From positions 1-64,000 of the forward strand of contig NZ_JBDVNC010000020.1 of assembly GCF_039969785.1 (NCBI RefSeq): 64,000 nt of DNA, read 5' to 3'. The notes beneath the pieces were generated by a model that was not told the DNA's origin, made no database searches, and saw nothing but the letters and a program-made list of their open reading frames with translations. The DNA is from Shimia sp039969785. Lineage in GTDB: Bacteria; Pseudomonadota; Alphaproteobacteria; Rhodobacterales; Rhodobacteraceae. Within the stretch, counting starts at the first letter, position 1; every line of letters begins with the position of its first letter. The position numbers and the translations under genes were made by a program. Below, piece by piece: positions 26,818 to 35,762 of this stretch.

Positions 26818-26893
26818 GCCCGCCTTATAGGCTTGTGTTGGGGCGGGGTCCAGAGCGTCAACCTCGGTGAAATCATGAGATTGATCGCGCCGC

Positions 26894-27946
26894 CTAAACA
26901 GGCACATCCATGCCGCGACCTGTGCGCGAAGACATCTCGATTGCCTCAATGAGGCGATGGGTCTCCAACGCATCCCGGCCCGACACCAGAGGCGCCCGGT
27001 TATTCTGGATCGCCTCAACGAAATCTTCGATCACGCCCAGATGTAACCCGTGCGTAGTCACAACCGGCCCAGCCTCGCCAAGATCCCCCTTGTCAACCAC
27101 CACCGTTTCCCGCACGCCCGACCGCCAAACCAGATCCAGAGACGTGCGGCCCAGGTGCAACGATCCGCGTTCAAAATGCAGTTTGATAACCTCTTTTCCA
27201 TGCGGAAATGACGCCGTACTCGCCACCAATGACCCGACAGCCCCGCAAACAAACTGCAACCCGGCCACGGCGAAATCTTCTGCCTCCATTTGATGCAAAG
27301 GGCTCGTCGCGGTCATCGCCTGCACACGGGCCACCGGTCCAGCAAGGCTAAGGGCAAGGTTGATTGTATGGATCGCCTGCGTCATCAGAACCCCACCGCC
27401 ATCACGTTCGTAAGTGCCTCGACCCAGCTCGTCATAGTAGGACTGATCCCGCCAAAGCGGCGCCTCGATCTCAACATGCCCCAGTCTGCCCAGCTCACCC
27501 CCCGCCACATAGCGCTGCGCCGCCTGCGACGATTCTTGCACCCGGTGCTGAAACAGCATCCCCAGCTTGACGCCAGCACGCTCACAGATATCAACGACAT
27601 CCTCCGCCTCGCCCGTTGTGCGGGCCACTGGTTTTTCAAGAAGGATATGTTTACCCGCCATCGCCAGTGGTTCAATCAGACTGGCCCGAACACTGGGCGG
27701 CGTGGCGACGATCACCATGTGGATTTCAGGGTTATCAACCACACTCGCCAAATCCGCAGAAAACGACGGCGTCGGCCCGGCATAATACTTGGCCAGGTAT
27801 TTCGCTTTTTCCGGGTGGCGCGAGATGATGCTGATCAGCCGAACCCGATCCTGAGCAGCAGACAGCGCCGCAACATGGGTCTGTGCAATCATACCTGCCC
27901 CAATCAATGCGACTCCAACGCGTTGAGCACCAGGTGATTTGGACAT
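26894..27946 (-). CDS. Gfo/Idh/MocA family oxidoreductase
   Basis: A 350-residue NAD(P)-dependent dehydrogenase of the glucose-fructose oxidoreductase / inositol dehydrogenase family. A Rossmann N-terminus (VGVALIGAGMIAQTHVAAL) carries the EKPVARTTGEAEDV motif with the conserved Lys near residue 98. A C-terminal GFO/IDH alpha-beta domain follows. The substrate is not predictable. ATG 27946 is preceded by AAGGGAGAGG. It lies upstream of ileS on the same strand, separated by the ileS leader. Confidence 0.88.
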   Translation of the reverse strand: MSKSPGAQRVGVALIGAGMIAQTHVAALSAAQDRVRLISIISRHPEKAKYLAKYYAGPTPSFSADLASVVDNPEIHMVIVATPPSVRASLIEPLAMAGKHILLEKPVARTTGEAEDVVDICERAGVKLGMLFQHRVQESSQAAQRYVAGGELGRLGHVEIEAPLWRDQSYYDELGRGTYERDGGGVLMTQAIHTINLALSLAGPVARVQAMTATSPLHQMEAEDFAVAGLQFVCGAVGSLVASTASFPHGKEVIKLHFERGSLHLGRTSLDLVWRSGVRETVVVDKGDLGEAGPVVTTHGLHLGVIEDFVEAIQNNRAPLVSGRDALETHRLIEAIEMSSRTGRGMDVPV

Positions 27947-28119
27947 GACCTCTCCCTTCAGAATTCTGCATTTGCCGGGCGACCCCACGGCTGCCCCGGA
28001 AATAGCATATCTGCCAAAGGCTTGTAAGTTATGGCCCGCGCATTGAAGCAACAAGGCTGGCGTCTTGCTTCAGTCTATGTCTTTCTGGCCAGACTTTCGC
28101 ACTTGCCCAAGGCCCACGC

Positions 28120-28527
28120 ATGTCCACGATACCGCCGCGTTTTGACATCTCCCGCGCAGAAATCGCACGAGTTGTGCACGCCTTTTACGAGTTGATCCGC
28201 CAACACCCTGCACTGGGACCAGTCTTTGCAGCGCATGTCACCGACTGGCCCGCGCATGAGGAAAAGATCACCCGGTTCTGGGCCAATGCGATTCTTTTTG
28301 AGCGCAGCTATGACGGCAATCCGGCGCAGATCCACAAAGACGCGAAAAACGTCCGGCCCGGCATGTTCGAACCATGGCTCGCCCTGTTTGACCTGACCCT
28401 GCGCCAGGAACTGACCAAAGATCAGGCTGCCGCATGGTCTGCACTGGCCCACAATATTGGGCGCAGCCTGCGCGCCAGCGTGGTCGAGCGCACCAAAGGG
28501 CCAAGCGGCGTACCAATCCTTCGCTAG
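28120..28527 (+). CDS. Group III truncated haemoglobin
   Basis: A 135-residue 2-on-2 globin. The family pattern is visible: VVHAFYELIRQHPALGPVFAAHV, WPAHEEKITRFWANAILF, then QIHKD with the probable haem-binding His, and MFEPWLALFDLTL, where most members have HF before the W. C-terminal AHNIGRSL follows. Group III globins are thought to handle oxygen or nitric oxide. It is monocistronic, with a short direct repeat behind it. Confidence 0.88.
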   Translation: MSTIPPRFDISRAEIARVVHAFYELIRQHPALGPVFAAHVTDWPAHEEKITRFWANAILFERSYDGNPAQIHKDAKNVRPGMFEPWLALFDLTLRQELTKDQAAAWSALAHNIGRSLRASVVERTKGPSGVPILR

Positions 28528-28553
28528 GTGGATTTGCTATGCGCTGTTCTGAC

Positions 28554-28591
28554 ACCGACGCAATACCGACGTGAGACCGACGCAATACCGA
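28554..28591 (+). repeat. Two-copy tandem repeat
   Basis: ACCGACGCAATACCGA occurs at 28554-28569 and again at 28576-28591, a 22-bp period. It lies between the convergent globin and VIT1-type transporter genes. Confidence 0.8.
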
Positions 28592-28598
28592 AGCGGCT

Positions 28599-29309
28599 TT
28601 AGGCGTGAAACAAAGAGCCCACCGCAAACGCGATCCCGGCGGCGGCGCCACCAATGGCCAGCGTTTCGCACCCGGACCGCCACCAAGGCTCCGGCGACCA
28701 CCGCGCCTTGAGCGCGCCGATGATAAAGAAGACGACACCTGTCATGGTCGCGGACCATCCGAACGCATTCAACATACCGAAAACAAACGGCAATAACGGC
28801 ACCAATCCGGCCACAAGAAACGCCAGAAACGTCGCAACAGCCGCACGCATCGGGTGTGGATCAACCCCGGCCAACCCATATTCGCCTTCCAGCATCAACT
28901 GAATCGCTGCCTCCTCATTGGCTGCAATTGCGTTGGCCGCAGCCTCCAGAACATCGCCCTCAAGCCCTTTCAGGCGCAAAATCTCACGAATCTCGCGCAG
29001 CTCGCCTTGCGGGTTTTCCTCAAGATGGCGTTGCTCCACCGCGCGCAACCGTTGCGCATGATCCAGCTCGGCTTTGGTGCCTGAATAATTCCCCGCTGCC
29101 ATCGAAAAACCGTCGGCCAAAACATTGGCCAGTCCCAGGGCAACAATGATCACCGGCGACAATCCGGCACCGGCGACACCTGCCACAATGGCAAAGGTCG
29201 TCACCGACCCATCGATGCCGCCATAGACAACATCGCGCAAATATCCGCGCCCGGGCGGCGCACCAATCCGCGCCTCAACTTCGGTCTGAGAATGCCCGTG
29301 TTCCTTCAT
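28599..29309 (-). CDS. VIT1/CCC1-family metal transporter
   Basis: A 236-residue membrane protein of the vacuolar iron transporter family, which moves Fe2+ or Mn2+. The first half has DVVYGGIDGSVTTFAIVAGVAGAGLSP and LANVLADGFSMAAGNYSGTKAE. A Glu-rich cytoplasmic segment follows (EQRHLEENPQGELREIREIL), the usual metal-binding insert. Three C-terminal membrane helices close the protein. ATG 29309 is used; an in-frame ATG at 29345 would add 12 residues. It is convergent with the globin gene. Confidence 0.88.
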   Translation of the reverse strand: MKEHGHSQTEVEARIGAPPGRGYLRDVVYGGIDGSVTTFAIVAGVAGAGLSPVIIVALGLANVLADGFSMAAGNYSGTKAELDHAQRLRAVEQRHLEENPQGELREIREILRLKGLEGDVLEAAANAIAANEEAAIQLMLEGEYGLAGVDPHPMRAAVATFLAFLVAGLVPLLPFVFGMLNAFGWSATMTGVVFFIIGALKARWSPEPWWRSGCETLAIGGAAAGIAFAVGSLFHA

Positions 29310-29388
29310 GCAACCAGCCTGACAAAACTGCGCTATGCCAGCCATGCGTCAGATCAAATACGAGTAAAAAGCCCTGATTTAGCGGGCG

Positions 29389-30378
29389 TTACCGGTCAAA
29401 TAGCCCCGTCAGCGCACGTTTAACCAGCCCCGAAACACGCGGCTTTTGACCCTCGCCAAATGGCAAAGGTCGGCACACTTCCATGGCCGCAACCCCGACC
29501 CGCGCGGTCAACGCACCGTTCACCAGCCCCTCACCAAACCGGCGGCTCAGCTTGGCCAGCGCGCCGCCCCCTGCCATTGTCCCGATCAGATCGTCGCCCG
29601 CCGCCACTGCACCGGTGGCCACCAGATGGGTCATCACGGCGCGAAACAATCGCCAGCTTCCCAGCGTTCCGGCGCGACCTCCGTAGATTTCGGCCACGCG
29701 ACGGATCATGCGCATATTGGACGTCAACGCCGCGACCACATCGGCCAGCGCCAAAGGCACCAACGCAGTGACGGCCGCCACCTGTCGCGCCGCCGCTTCG
29801 ACTTCGCGTTGTGCTGCCTGATCCAATGGCGACAACATTTCGGTTTCCGCCAAGTGTAACAGCGCGTCACTATCCATGACCTCGCCGCGTCGCTCGGCGA
29901 TTCGATCACGTCCCCAGGCCGTATCTGATCGTCCTTTGTAAAACGCCAAAAGCCGGTCAATCACATCACGCGCGTCACTCAGATTACCACTGGCCAGCGC
30001 GGTATCCGCCCGCGCCCGCAGCTGATCGACGCGCCGCAAACGCGCAAACCCAGCCAGCTCGCGCACGAACATCGCCATCGCCACCAGCAGTAAGGCCGCG
30101 CCAATTCCCGTGACGGTCCAACCCAACACTGGCGAGCGTGTCACCAACCCGGTGACGAAATCCCAGGCCGCAACAGACACAACCGCGCTGATAAAGGCCC
30201 CCAACAAGCCCCAGAACCAGCGCGCCAATCGCGAAGGTCGACGCGCACCCAGCCGCGCGGCCACCTGCATTGCCTGTCCCTTCGGGACAATTGGCATCAC
30301 GTCGGGCACCGGCGCGGCGTCTTCCACCTTAGGCTCTGGCTGATCCTCCAGATCGATCAAAACGGGGCCGTTGGTCAC
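29389..30378 (-). CDS. YcjF/TIGR01620-family membrane protein
   Basis: A 329-residue membrane protein with an acidic N-terminus and two membrane helices (about 52-110, WFWGLLGAFISAVVSVAAWDF and TVTGIGAALLLVAMAMFV). A soluble DUF697-type C-terminal half contains VPLALADVVAALTSNMRMIRRVAEIYGGR. It starts within the last codon of the ycjX-like gene (4-bp overlap). The pair is conserved in proteobacteria and often stress-induced, but its function is unknown. Confidence 0.88.
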   Translation of the reverse strand: MTNGPVLIDLEDQPEPKVEDAAPVPDVMPIVPKGQAMQVAARLGARRPSRLARWFWGLLGAFISAVVSVAAWDFVTGLVTRSPVLGWTVTGIGAALLLVAMAMFVRELAGFARLRRVDQLRARADTALASGNLSDARDVIDRLLAFYKGRSDTAWGRDRIAERRGEVMDSDALLHLAETEMLSPLDQAAQREVEAAARQVAAVTALVPLALADVVAALTSNMRMIRRVAEIYGGRAGTLGSWRLFRAVMTHLVATGAVAAGDDLIGTMAGGGALAKLSRRFGEGLVNGALTARVGVAAMEVCRPLPFGEGQKPRVSGLVKRALTGLFDR

Positions 30379-31790
30379 AAGCGATCTCCAATCAAGAACT
30401 GCGCGGCCCGATCCAGCCGGATATGTGGCGGCCCCTCTCCGGGGCGCAGGCTCAGCGGGGCGGGCGCGAATTTCATCACTTCATAATCCTGATCCAGCCA
30501 CGCCTCCGCGCCCTGGCGCGCTGGCACCAGCAACGCCGCCGGATCGTCTGGCAAAGCCCCCGGATAAAACGCGGCCTGCCGTCCGTTATCCAAAAGCCGA
30601 CCGCGCACGCAATCCAAATCGCGCCCGCCATGTTGCACAGTTTCTTCCACAGTTGCCCGCACCGACGCCAGCGACACAGCCGACGTATCCGCCCCGGCAA
30701 ACTGCGCCCGGTCAGCTGCGTCTCGGGTCAGCGCCTGCATAATGCCGGTCAGTTGCGGATGCTGGCTGTGGTGCAAATGATCCGCCTTGGTCGCGGCAAA
30801 CAGTATTTTTTCCACCCGTTTGCCCAGCAACATGCGGCTCAGAAATGCATTTCGCCCGGGTCGAAATGCGGCCAGTGTCTCTGCCAGCCCGGCACGCAAA
30901 TCTTCCACCGCGCGCGGGCCGTTGTGGATCGCGCCCAGCGCATCCACCAACACCACCTGCCGATCGATCCGGCTAAAATGGTCGCGAAAAAATGGCTTCA
31001 CGACCCTCGCCTTATAGGCTTCAAACCGCCGTTCAAACGCCCGCCACAGCGATTTCCGCGACGGCTTTGCCAGGTCTGGCAGCGGTGCAAATGTCAGGAC
31101 AGGCGATCCCTCAAGGTCTCCGGGCAATAAAAACCGCCCCGGCGTGCAATCATAATATCCCGACGCCCGCGCCGCGTGCAAATATCTGGTAAAGCTCTCG
31201 GCAAGCAATTTTGCCTGTACCTCGTCCAGATCCAGTCCCGCGTCTCCCGATGCTACAATGCCACGATATTCTGCTGCTTCTGATCGTGCCTCAATCCGGG
31301 ACAACACGTCCCGGCTCCACTCGGCATAGCTTTTGTCCAGCAACGCCAGATCCAGCAGCCATTCACCGGGATAGTCTACAATATCCAGATGCACCGTGCG
31401 CGGCCCCTGAAGGCCGGACAGCAACCCTGCCGGACGCACCCGGAACGACAGACGCAATTCGCTGATCGTGCGCGTGCTGTCGGGCCAATGCGGCTCGGGT
31501 CCTGTCAAGGCTTCCAGATGTCGCTCATAGTCAAACCGGGGCACCGTATCGTCGGGCTGAGGTTGCAAAAACGCGGCCTCAATGCGACCCTCAGACGCTG
31601 CCACAAGCTGCCCCATGCGCCCGCGATCCATCAGATTGGCCACCAGCGACGTGATGAATACTGTCTTGCCGGATCGTGCCAAACCAGTCACGCCCAACCG
31701 GATCACCGGTTCGAAAAAAGTCTCTGAAACTGTGTCGCCCACGGCTTCAAAGCCGCGCGTGACGCTGTCAGCGAGTGAGGAAATGACCAC
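30375..31790 (-). CDS. YcjX-family P-loop protein
   Basis: A 471-residue nucleotide-binding protein (DUF463). Walker A is GLARSGKTVFITSL at about residues 35-48. Walker B-like VHLDIVDYPGEWLLDL is at about 128, and KADHLHHSQHPQLT supplies a GTPase-like KAD element. It is transcribed with, and overlaps, the membrane partner YcjF. The promoter must lie in the 110-bp gap shared with truA. The biochemical role of the family is not settled. Confidence 0.9.
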   Translation of the reverse strand: MVISSLADSVTRGFEAVGDTVSETFFEPVIRLGVTGLARSGKTVFITSLVANLMDRGRMGQLVAASEGRIEAAFLQPQPDDTVPRFDYERHLEALTGPEPHWPDSTRTISELRLSFRVRPAGLLSGLQGPRTVHLDIVDYPGEWLLDLALLDKSYAEWSRDVLSRIEARSEAAEYRGIVASGDAGLDLDEVQAKLLAESFTRYLHAARASGYYDCTPGRFLLPGDLEGSPVLTFAPLPDLAKPSRKSLWRAFERRFEAYKARVVKPFFRDHFSRIDRQVVLVDALGAIHNGPRAVEDLRAGLAETLAAFRPGRNAFLSRMLLGKRVEKILFAATKADHLHHSQHPQLTGIMQALTRDAADRAQFAGADTSAVSLASVRATVEETVQHGGRDLDCVRGRLLDNGRQAAFYPGALPDDPAALLVPARQGAEAWLDQDYEVMKFAPAPLSLRPGEGPPHIRLDRAAQFLIGDRL

Positions 31791-31900
31791 TCTGTTGGTC
31801 CTTTTGCCTGTTTCGCCAGAAACCTAAGCTCTGTCGCGCCGGTTTTCCAGTGGGTTAAGGCGGGTTCAGTTTCCCCCTTGAATGGTCTATCGCTCGGATT

Positions 31901-32689
31901 ATGCCCAGATATGCGCTTCAGATCGAATACCACGGAAAACCGTTTGCCGGATGGCAACGTCAGGCCGATCAACCGTCGGTGCAAGGCGCCATTGAACAGG
32001 CGCTGGCCTGTCTTGAACCGGGGCCGCACACGATTGCCGCTGCGGGGCGCACGGACTCCGGTGTGCATGCTTTGGCGCAAGTTGCCCATTGCGATTTGGA
32101 CAAAGACTGGGACGCATTCCGACTGTCCGAAGCGTTGAATCACCATCTTAAGCCCGCCCCTGTGGCCATTGTGGCGGCCAAAAGGGTCACAGATGACTGG
32201 CACGCGCGCTTTTCCGCTGTGGAAAGACGGTATTTGTTCCGCGTCCTGATCCGGCGCGCACCGGCTGCGCATCAGGCCGGGCTGGTGTGGCAGGTCAAAC
32301 AGGACCTGGATGTCGACGCGATGCAGGCGGGGGCTGACCGTCTGATCGGGCGGCACGATTTCACAACCTTCCGCAGCTCGATCTGTCAGGCTGCCAGCCC
32401 CTTGAAAACGTTGGATGAACTGCGCGTCATCAGACACGACACATTGTGGGGTCCGGAAATCCATTTTCACGTGCGAGCCCGGTCCTTTCTGCACAATCAG
32501 GTGCGCAGCTTTGTTGGTACGCTGGAGCGTGTCGGGGCCGGCGCGTGGTCGCCAGATGATGTCACCGCCGCGTTAGAGGCATGCAATCGCGCCGCCTGCG
32601 GCCCGGTTTGCCCACCCCAGGGACTGTATCTTGCTGGCGTCGGCTATCCACAAGACCCGTTTACCCAAACACCCTCTGCGCCCCTGTAA
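31901..32689 (+). CDS. truA: tRNA pseudouridine(38-40) synthase TruA
   Basis: A 262-residue enzyme that isomerises uridines 38-40 in tRNA anticodon arms. The catalytic Asp is D52 in AGRTDSGVHA. The N-terminal YALQIEYHGKPFAGWQRQ and the later FLHNQVRSFVGTLERVG are diagnostic. Length is normal. It is divergent from ycjX. Confidence 0.97.
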   Translation: MPRYALQIEYHGKPFAGWQRQADQPSVQGAIEQALACLEPGPHTIAAAGRTDSGVHALAQVAHCDLDKDWDAFRLSEALNHHLKPAPVAIVAAKRVTDDWHARFSAVERRYLFRVLIRRAPAAHQAGLVWQVKQDLDVDAMQAGADRLIGRHDFTTFRSSICQAASPLKTLDELRVIRHDTLWGPEIHFHVRARSFLHNQVRSFVGTLERVGAGAWSPDDVTAALEACNRAACGPVCPPQGLYLAGVGYPQDPFTQTPSAPL

Positions 32690-32787
32690 ACAAAGGCCGC
32701 ACCTCGGCATTGCCTCAGGGGAAACCCTTGACCCGCACCCGTATTCGGGTGCTAGCTGCCAGCCATCCGACCCCAACGAGGCCACAC

Positions 32788-33918
32788 ATGTTCCAGCCCG
32801 CGATCACAGGCACCGGCGTTTTCACTCCTTCCGAAGTCATCACCAATGATGAACTGGTCGAGGCCTTCAATGCCTATGCCACACTGCACAATGCACGTAA
32901 TGCCGATGCCATCGCCGCCGGGGATGCACTTGCCATTGAGCCGTCCAACAGCGACTTCATATTCAAGGCGTCCGGCATCGAGCAACGGCACGTGATCGAC
33001 AAAACCGGAGTGCTGGACCCTGAGGTTATGCACCCACTGCTGCGCCAGCGGCATGATGACGAACCTTCGCTGATGTGCGAAATGGCACTGGATGCCTGCC
33101 ACAAGGCTTTGAAACAGGCACAAATCGAACCGCAGGACATCGACCTCGTCATTTGCGCCGCATCGAACATGGAGCGGGCTTACCCGGCCATCGCCGTTGA
33201 AATTCAACACGAGCTGGGCGCTGGTGGCTTTGCTTTTGACATGAACGTGGCGTGTTCTTCGGCCACATTCGGCATTCAAACGGCAGCAGACATGATCCGG
33301 TCAGGCTCTGTCCGGCGCGCCATTGTTGTGAACCCTGAAATCTGCTCGGCCCATCTGGAATGGCGTGACCGGGACTGCCACTTTATTTTTGGCGATGTGG
33401 CCACCGCTACGATACTGGAACGCCGTGACGACGCACAAGGGCCCTATTTCGAGATCCTCTCAACCCGATGCGCCACGACATTCTCAAATAACATCCGCAA
33501 CAATAATGGTTTCCTGCGCCGCTCTCGCCCAGATGGTGTCAAAGACCGCCGAGATATGCAGTTTATGCAAAACGGCCGCAAAGTGTTTAAAGAAGTTTTG
33601 CCGATGGTCGCGTCTCACATGCTGGCTCACCTTAATGACGAAGGTATGGATCGTGACGCGTTGCGCCGCCTCTGGTTGCATCAGGCCAACAAGACCATGA
33701 ACGATTTCATCGGCAAAAAGGTGTTGGGCCGCACACCCGCTCCGGGCGAACAGCCCAATATCCTTCAGGACTATGCGAACACATCCTCGGCGGGCTCCAT
33801 TATTGCCTTCTCAAAATACTCAGATGACCTTTTGCCAGGCGACCACGGAATGATTTGTTCCTTTGGCGCCGGATACTCTGTTGGTTCTGTATTGATTCGA
33901 CGTCAATCATCCCAATGA
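32788..33918 (+). CDS. Beta-ketoacyl-ACP synthase III-like enzyme
   Basis: A 376-residue thiolase-fold condensing enzyme. The catalytic triad is present: Cys156 in NVACSSATFG, His in WLHQANKTM, Asn in DYANTSSAGS. It is longer than housekeeping FabH (about 320) because of inserts near residues 30-60 and 250-275, so it is probably a second KAS III for a special acyl chain rather than the main FabH. The frame is open back to 32581, inside truA; ATG 32788 begins the conserved GTGVFTPSEVITNDELV segment. No FabH-type partner genes are beside it. Confidence 0.87.
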   Translation: MFQPAITGTGVFTPSEVITNDELVEAFNAYATLHNARNADAIAAGDALAIEPSNSDFIFKASGIEQRHVIDKTGVLDPEVMHPLLRQRHDDEPSLMCEMALDACHKALKQAQIEPQDIDLVICAASNMERAYPAIAVEIQHELGAGGFAFDMNVACSSATFGIQTAADMIRSGSVRRAIVVNPEICSAHLEWRDRDCHFIFGDVATATILERRDDAQGPYFEILSTRCATTFSNNIRNNNGFLRRSRPDGVKDRRDMQFMQNGRKVFKEVLPMVASHMLAHLNDEGMDRDALRRLWLHQANKTMNDFIGKKVLGRTPAPGEQPNILQDYANTSSAGSIIAFSKYSDDLLPGDHGMICSFGAGYSVGSVLIRRQSSQ

Positions 33919-34297
33919 TTCGGCTGCAGACCGCTAAACCGCGTCAGCCTCATGTCAGTAATGACAGTCAAACCGTCAAAAGCTGTAAGTAATGACAGTC
34001 TATAGTCACCCAATAGTTTGGGTTTCCCTACCAGACACCATCGATGCCCTAGGGTAAGCTTTATCTCGGAAGGCGCGAATGAGCACATGGTCACTTCCCC
34101 AGGTGATCGCAAAATTCGCAAATGGTGTCATCTTTGACTAGTCCGACTTCCACTCTGTGCTGTCCCGTGCAGAGCGGTGATCGAAGCGCACACCCGTGCA
34201 CATCGGTTTTCCTTTAGGTCATTTTAGCATGATCGGGTGTCTCGGTTTACCGGGGCACCCTATATTTTTCCGGGACAGTCACGGTCCCAAATAAAAA
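33919..34297. other. Convergent intergenic region, 379 bp
   Basis: It lies between two genes that both end here. It contains two copies of AGTAATGACAGTC (33957-33969 and 33988-34000). The first is part of a perfect dyad TGTCA-GTAA-TGACA. A 20-codon ORF at 34079-34141 has GGAAGG upstream and is weak. A terminator-like hairpin lies at 34235-34270. No protein gene can be supported. Confidence 0.6.
34235..34270 (+). terminator. Probable Rho-independent terminator
   Basis: GGGTGTC pairs with GGCACCC (one G-T pair), with CGGT/ACCG inside, followed by TATATTTTTC. It points in the + direction, 316 bp after the KAS III-like gene, which suggests that something in the gap is transcribed. Confidence 0.55.
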
Positions 34298-35173
34298 TCA
34301 GCGGTGTCGGACTTTACCATTCCCAGCTTCGGAAATACCCATTTCCACAAGAACGGAATCCTCGTCATCTGACAAATGGCTCAATGGATCGGGCAAAAGC
34401 CCCATACTCATCGCAAGCGCGGCCAACTCTGCCCGGTTTCCCAGGCCCGTCTTATTCAGAATCTGCTTCATGCGCTGACGCACAGCGGATACCGTTACGC
34501 CCAGTTCTTCAGCTATATTTTTGTCCTGCATGCCGGTACCGATCATTTTCAGCAATTCCAGCTGCTTGTCGGAAATTGCATTTCGCTCGGTGAATTCAGA
34601 CGAAAAATGCATCATATAGCGATGATGTCCCATAACCGCAGCGGTGTTCAGCACCCAGCCCTGGGTCTGAATAATGTGTTTCATCTCGCGCTTTGATTGT
34701 CCCCCGCCAAACGTAAGCAACGCGGATTGCGGAGGCGCATGTACCCGCAATGGGATCGAGAACCCCGACCTTATGCCACGCGCTGCGGCCTCGCGCAAAA
34801 CCTTGTAACGTTCTTCGGGAATGTGGTGGTATTCATCCACAAATTCCAACCCCACGGCAATCGGCGTCAGACAGTGCATGGCATGGGTGCGAAAATACGA
34901 CCACTTTGCCAGATCGGGATTTTTATTTACCGCATGCAACCAAGTTGAATCATAAGACGTTCGAATGAAAAGGGTCTTTTTCCAGTTGACGTAATTGCTG
35001 GCTGAAATGAAATCGATATAGGGCAGGTTCAGCGTGCGCCCCAGCGATACAATCAACCGCCAAACGTCCGACGAATGCGTCGTCCCTTCCAAATCTACCA
35101 AGAAATTCTGAAGTATTTCAGGTACATGGCGTTCCGCATCAATCAGCGGCCGGCGTGTAACCTCCCTAACCAT
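34298..35173 (-). CDS. LuxR-family regulator (solo type)
   Basis: A 291-residue transcription regulator. The N-terminal 175 residues resemble the autoinducer-binding domain (PYIDFISASNYV, GIRSGFSIPLRVHAPPQSALLTFGG). Residues about 205-265 are a LuxR/GerE helix-turn-helix (LLKMIGTGMQDKNIAEELGVTVSAVRQRMKQIL split over two helices, then NRAELAALA). The Asp-Pro pair that holds the homoserine-lactone amide is not visible; the matching stretch reads THAMHC. No luxI is near. It starts 3 bp after the stop of the small HTH-like gene, so the two are co-transcribed. Confidence 0.85.
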   Translation of the reverse strand: MVREVTRRPLIDAERHVPEILQNFLVDLEGTTHSSDVWRLIVSLGRTLNLPYIDFISASNYVNWKKTLFIRTSYDSTWLHAVNKNPDLAKWSYFRTHAMHCLTPIAVGLEFVDEYHHIPEERYKVLREAAARGIRSGFSIPLRVHAPPQSALLTFGGGQSKREMKHIIQTQGWVLNTAAVMGHHRYMMHFSSEFTERNAISDKQLELLKMIGTGMQDKNIAEELGVTVSAVRQRMKQILNKTGLGNRAELAALAMSMGLLPDPLSHLSDDEDSVLVEMGISEAGNGKVRHR

Positions 35174-35176
35174 CGG

Positions 35177-35635
35177 CTAGATCGTTTCCTCTTCGAGGTG
35201 TAACTTCATGTCAACCAGCACCTGCTGCAACGCCATTGTTTCACGCAACAAACGCTTGGCTTCGTTCACCGTGATGATGCCATCTTCAATCGATTGGCCG
35301 TACTCAGCCATCAATACGGCAAACCGCTGACTCAACGCTACCACATCCGAGTTCACACCGCCTTTGTCATCGGTGTTTCGACGCCGTTCATCATAAGACA
35401 GCGTGATCCCTTTAAGCTCAGCCAGAGCCGACGTAACATGCGGATAAGACGATGCTTCTTCCAATGCGGCAACTGCGTCGATCGGCATAAACCGGTCAGT
35501 GTGTTCATCATGCGCCGAATAGTATCGACCCAACGTCGCCTTGGATTTGCCCGTCAACTCACACGCCGCTTCAATTCCGACATCCTTGACCAAGGCCTCC
35601 GAATGCTTTTTCAGATAGCTCCCGACAACGCTCAT
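35177..35635 (-). CDS. Small HTH-like protein co-transcribed with LuxR regulator
   Basis: A 152-residue soluble protein of unknown function. Residues about 18-40 (IEAACELTGKSKATLGRYYS) look like a helix-turn-helix for DNA binding, followed by RFMPIDAVAALEEASSYPHV and an acidic helical C-terminus. ATG 35635 has GGAG seven bases upstream; ATG 35641 is the alternative. It is first in a two-gene unit with the LuxR-type gene and may be a regulator or partner of it. Confidence 0.65.
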   Translation of the reverse strand: MSVVGSYLKKHSEALVKDVGIEAACELTGKSKATLGRYYSAHDEHTDRFMPIDAVAALEEASSYPHVTSALAELKGITLSYDERRRNTDDKGGVNSDVVALSQRFAVLMAEYGQSIEDGIITVNEAKRLLRETMALQQVLVDMKLHLEEETI

Positions 35636-35762
35636 ACTCATGCTCCGTTCTGACCACGCCCCTAACCGACAGGGGAATGTAACAAGTCTTTTCCCATTAA
35701 TCACTTACACTGGATTTGTCATTTATCAAATGTCTCGTGACGTCACGGACCGTTGTCAGTAT

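Noticed and set aside
28268..28758. Arg/Gly-rich minus-strand ORFs over the globin and VIT1-type genes
   Set aside because: They are antisense or alternate-frame shadows of two well-recognised genes.
33903..34121. 72-codon minus-strand ORF in the convergent gap
   Set aside because: No ribosome site, no hydrophobic or family pattern, and it overlaps the repeat dyads. The composition does not resemble the neighbouring genes.
34079..34141. 20-codon + strand ORF with GGAAGG upstream
   Set aside because: Too short and without any feature beyond the ribosome site. Mentioned under the intergenic region only.
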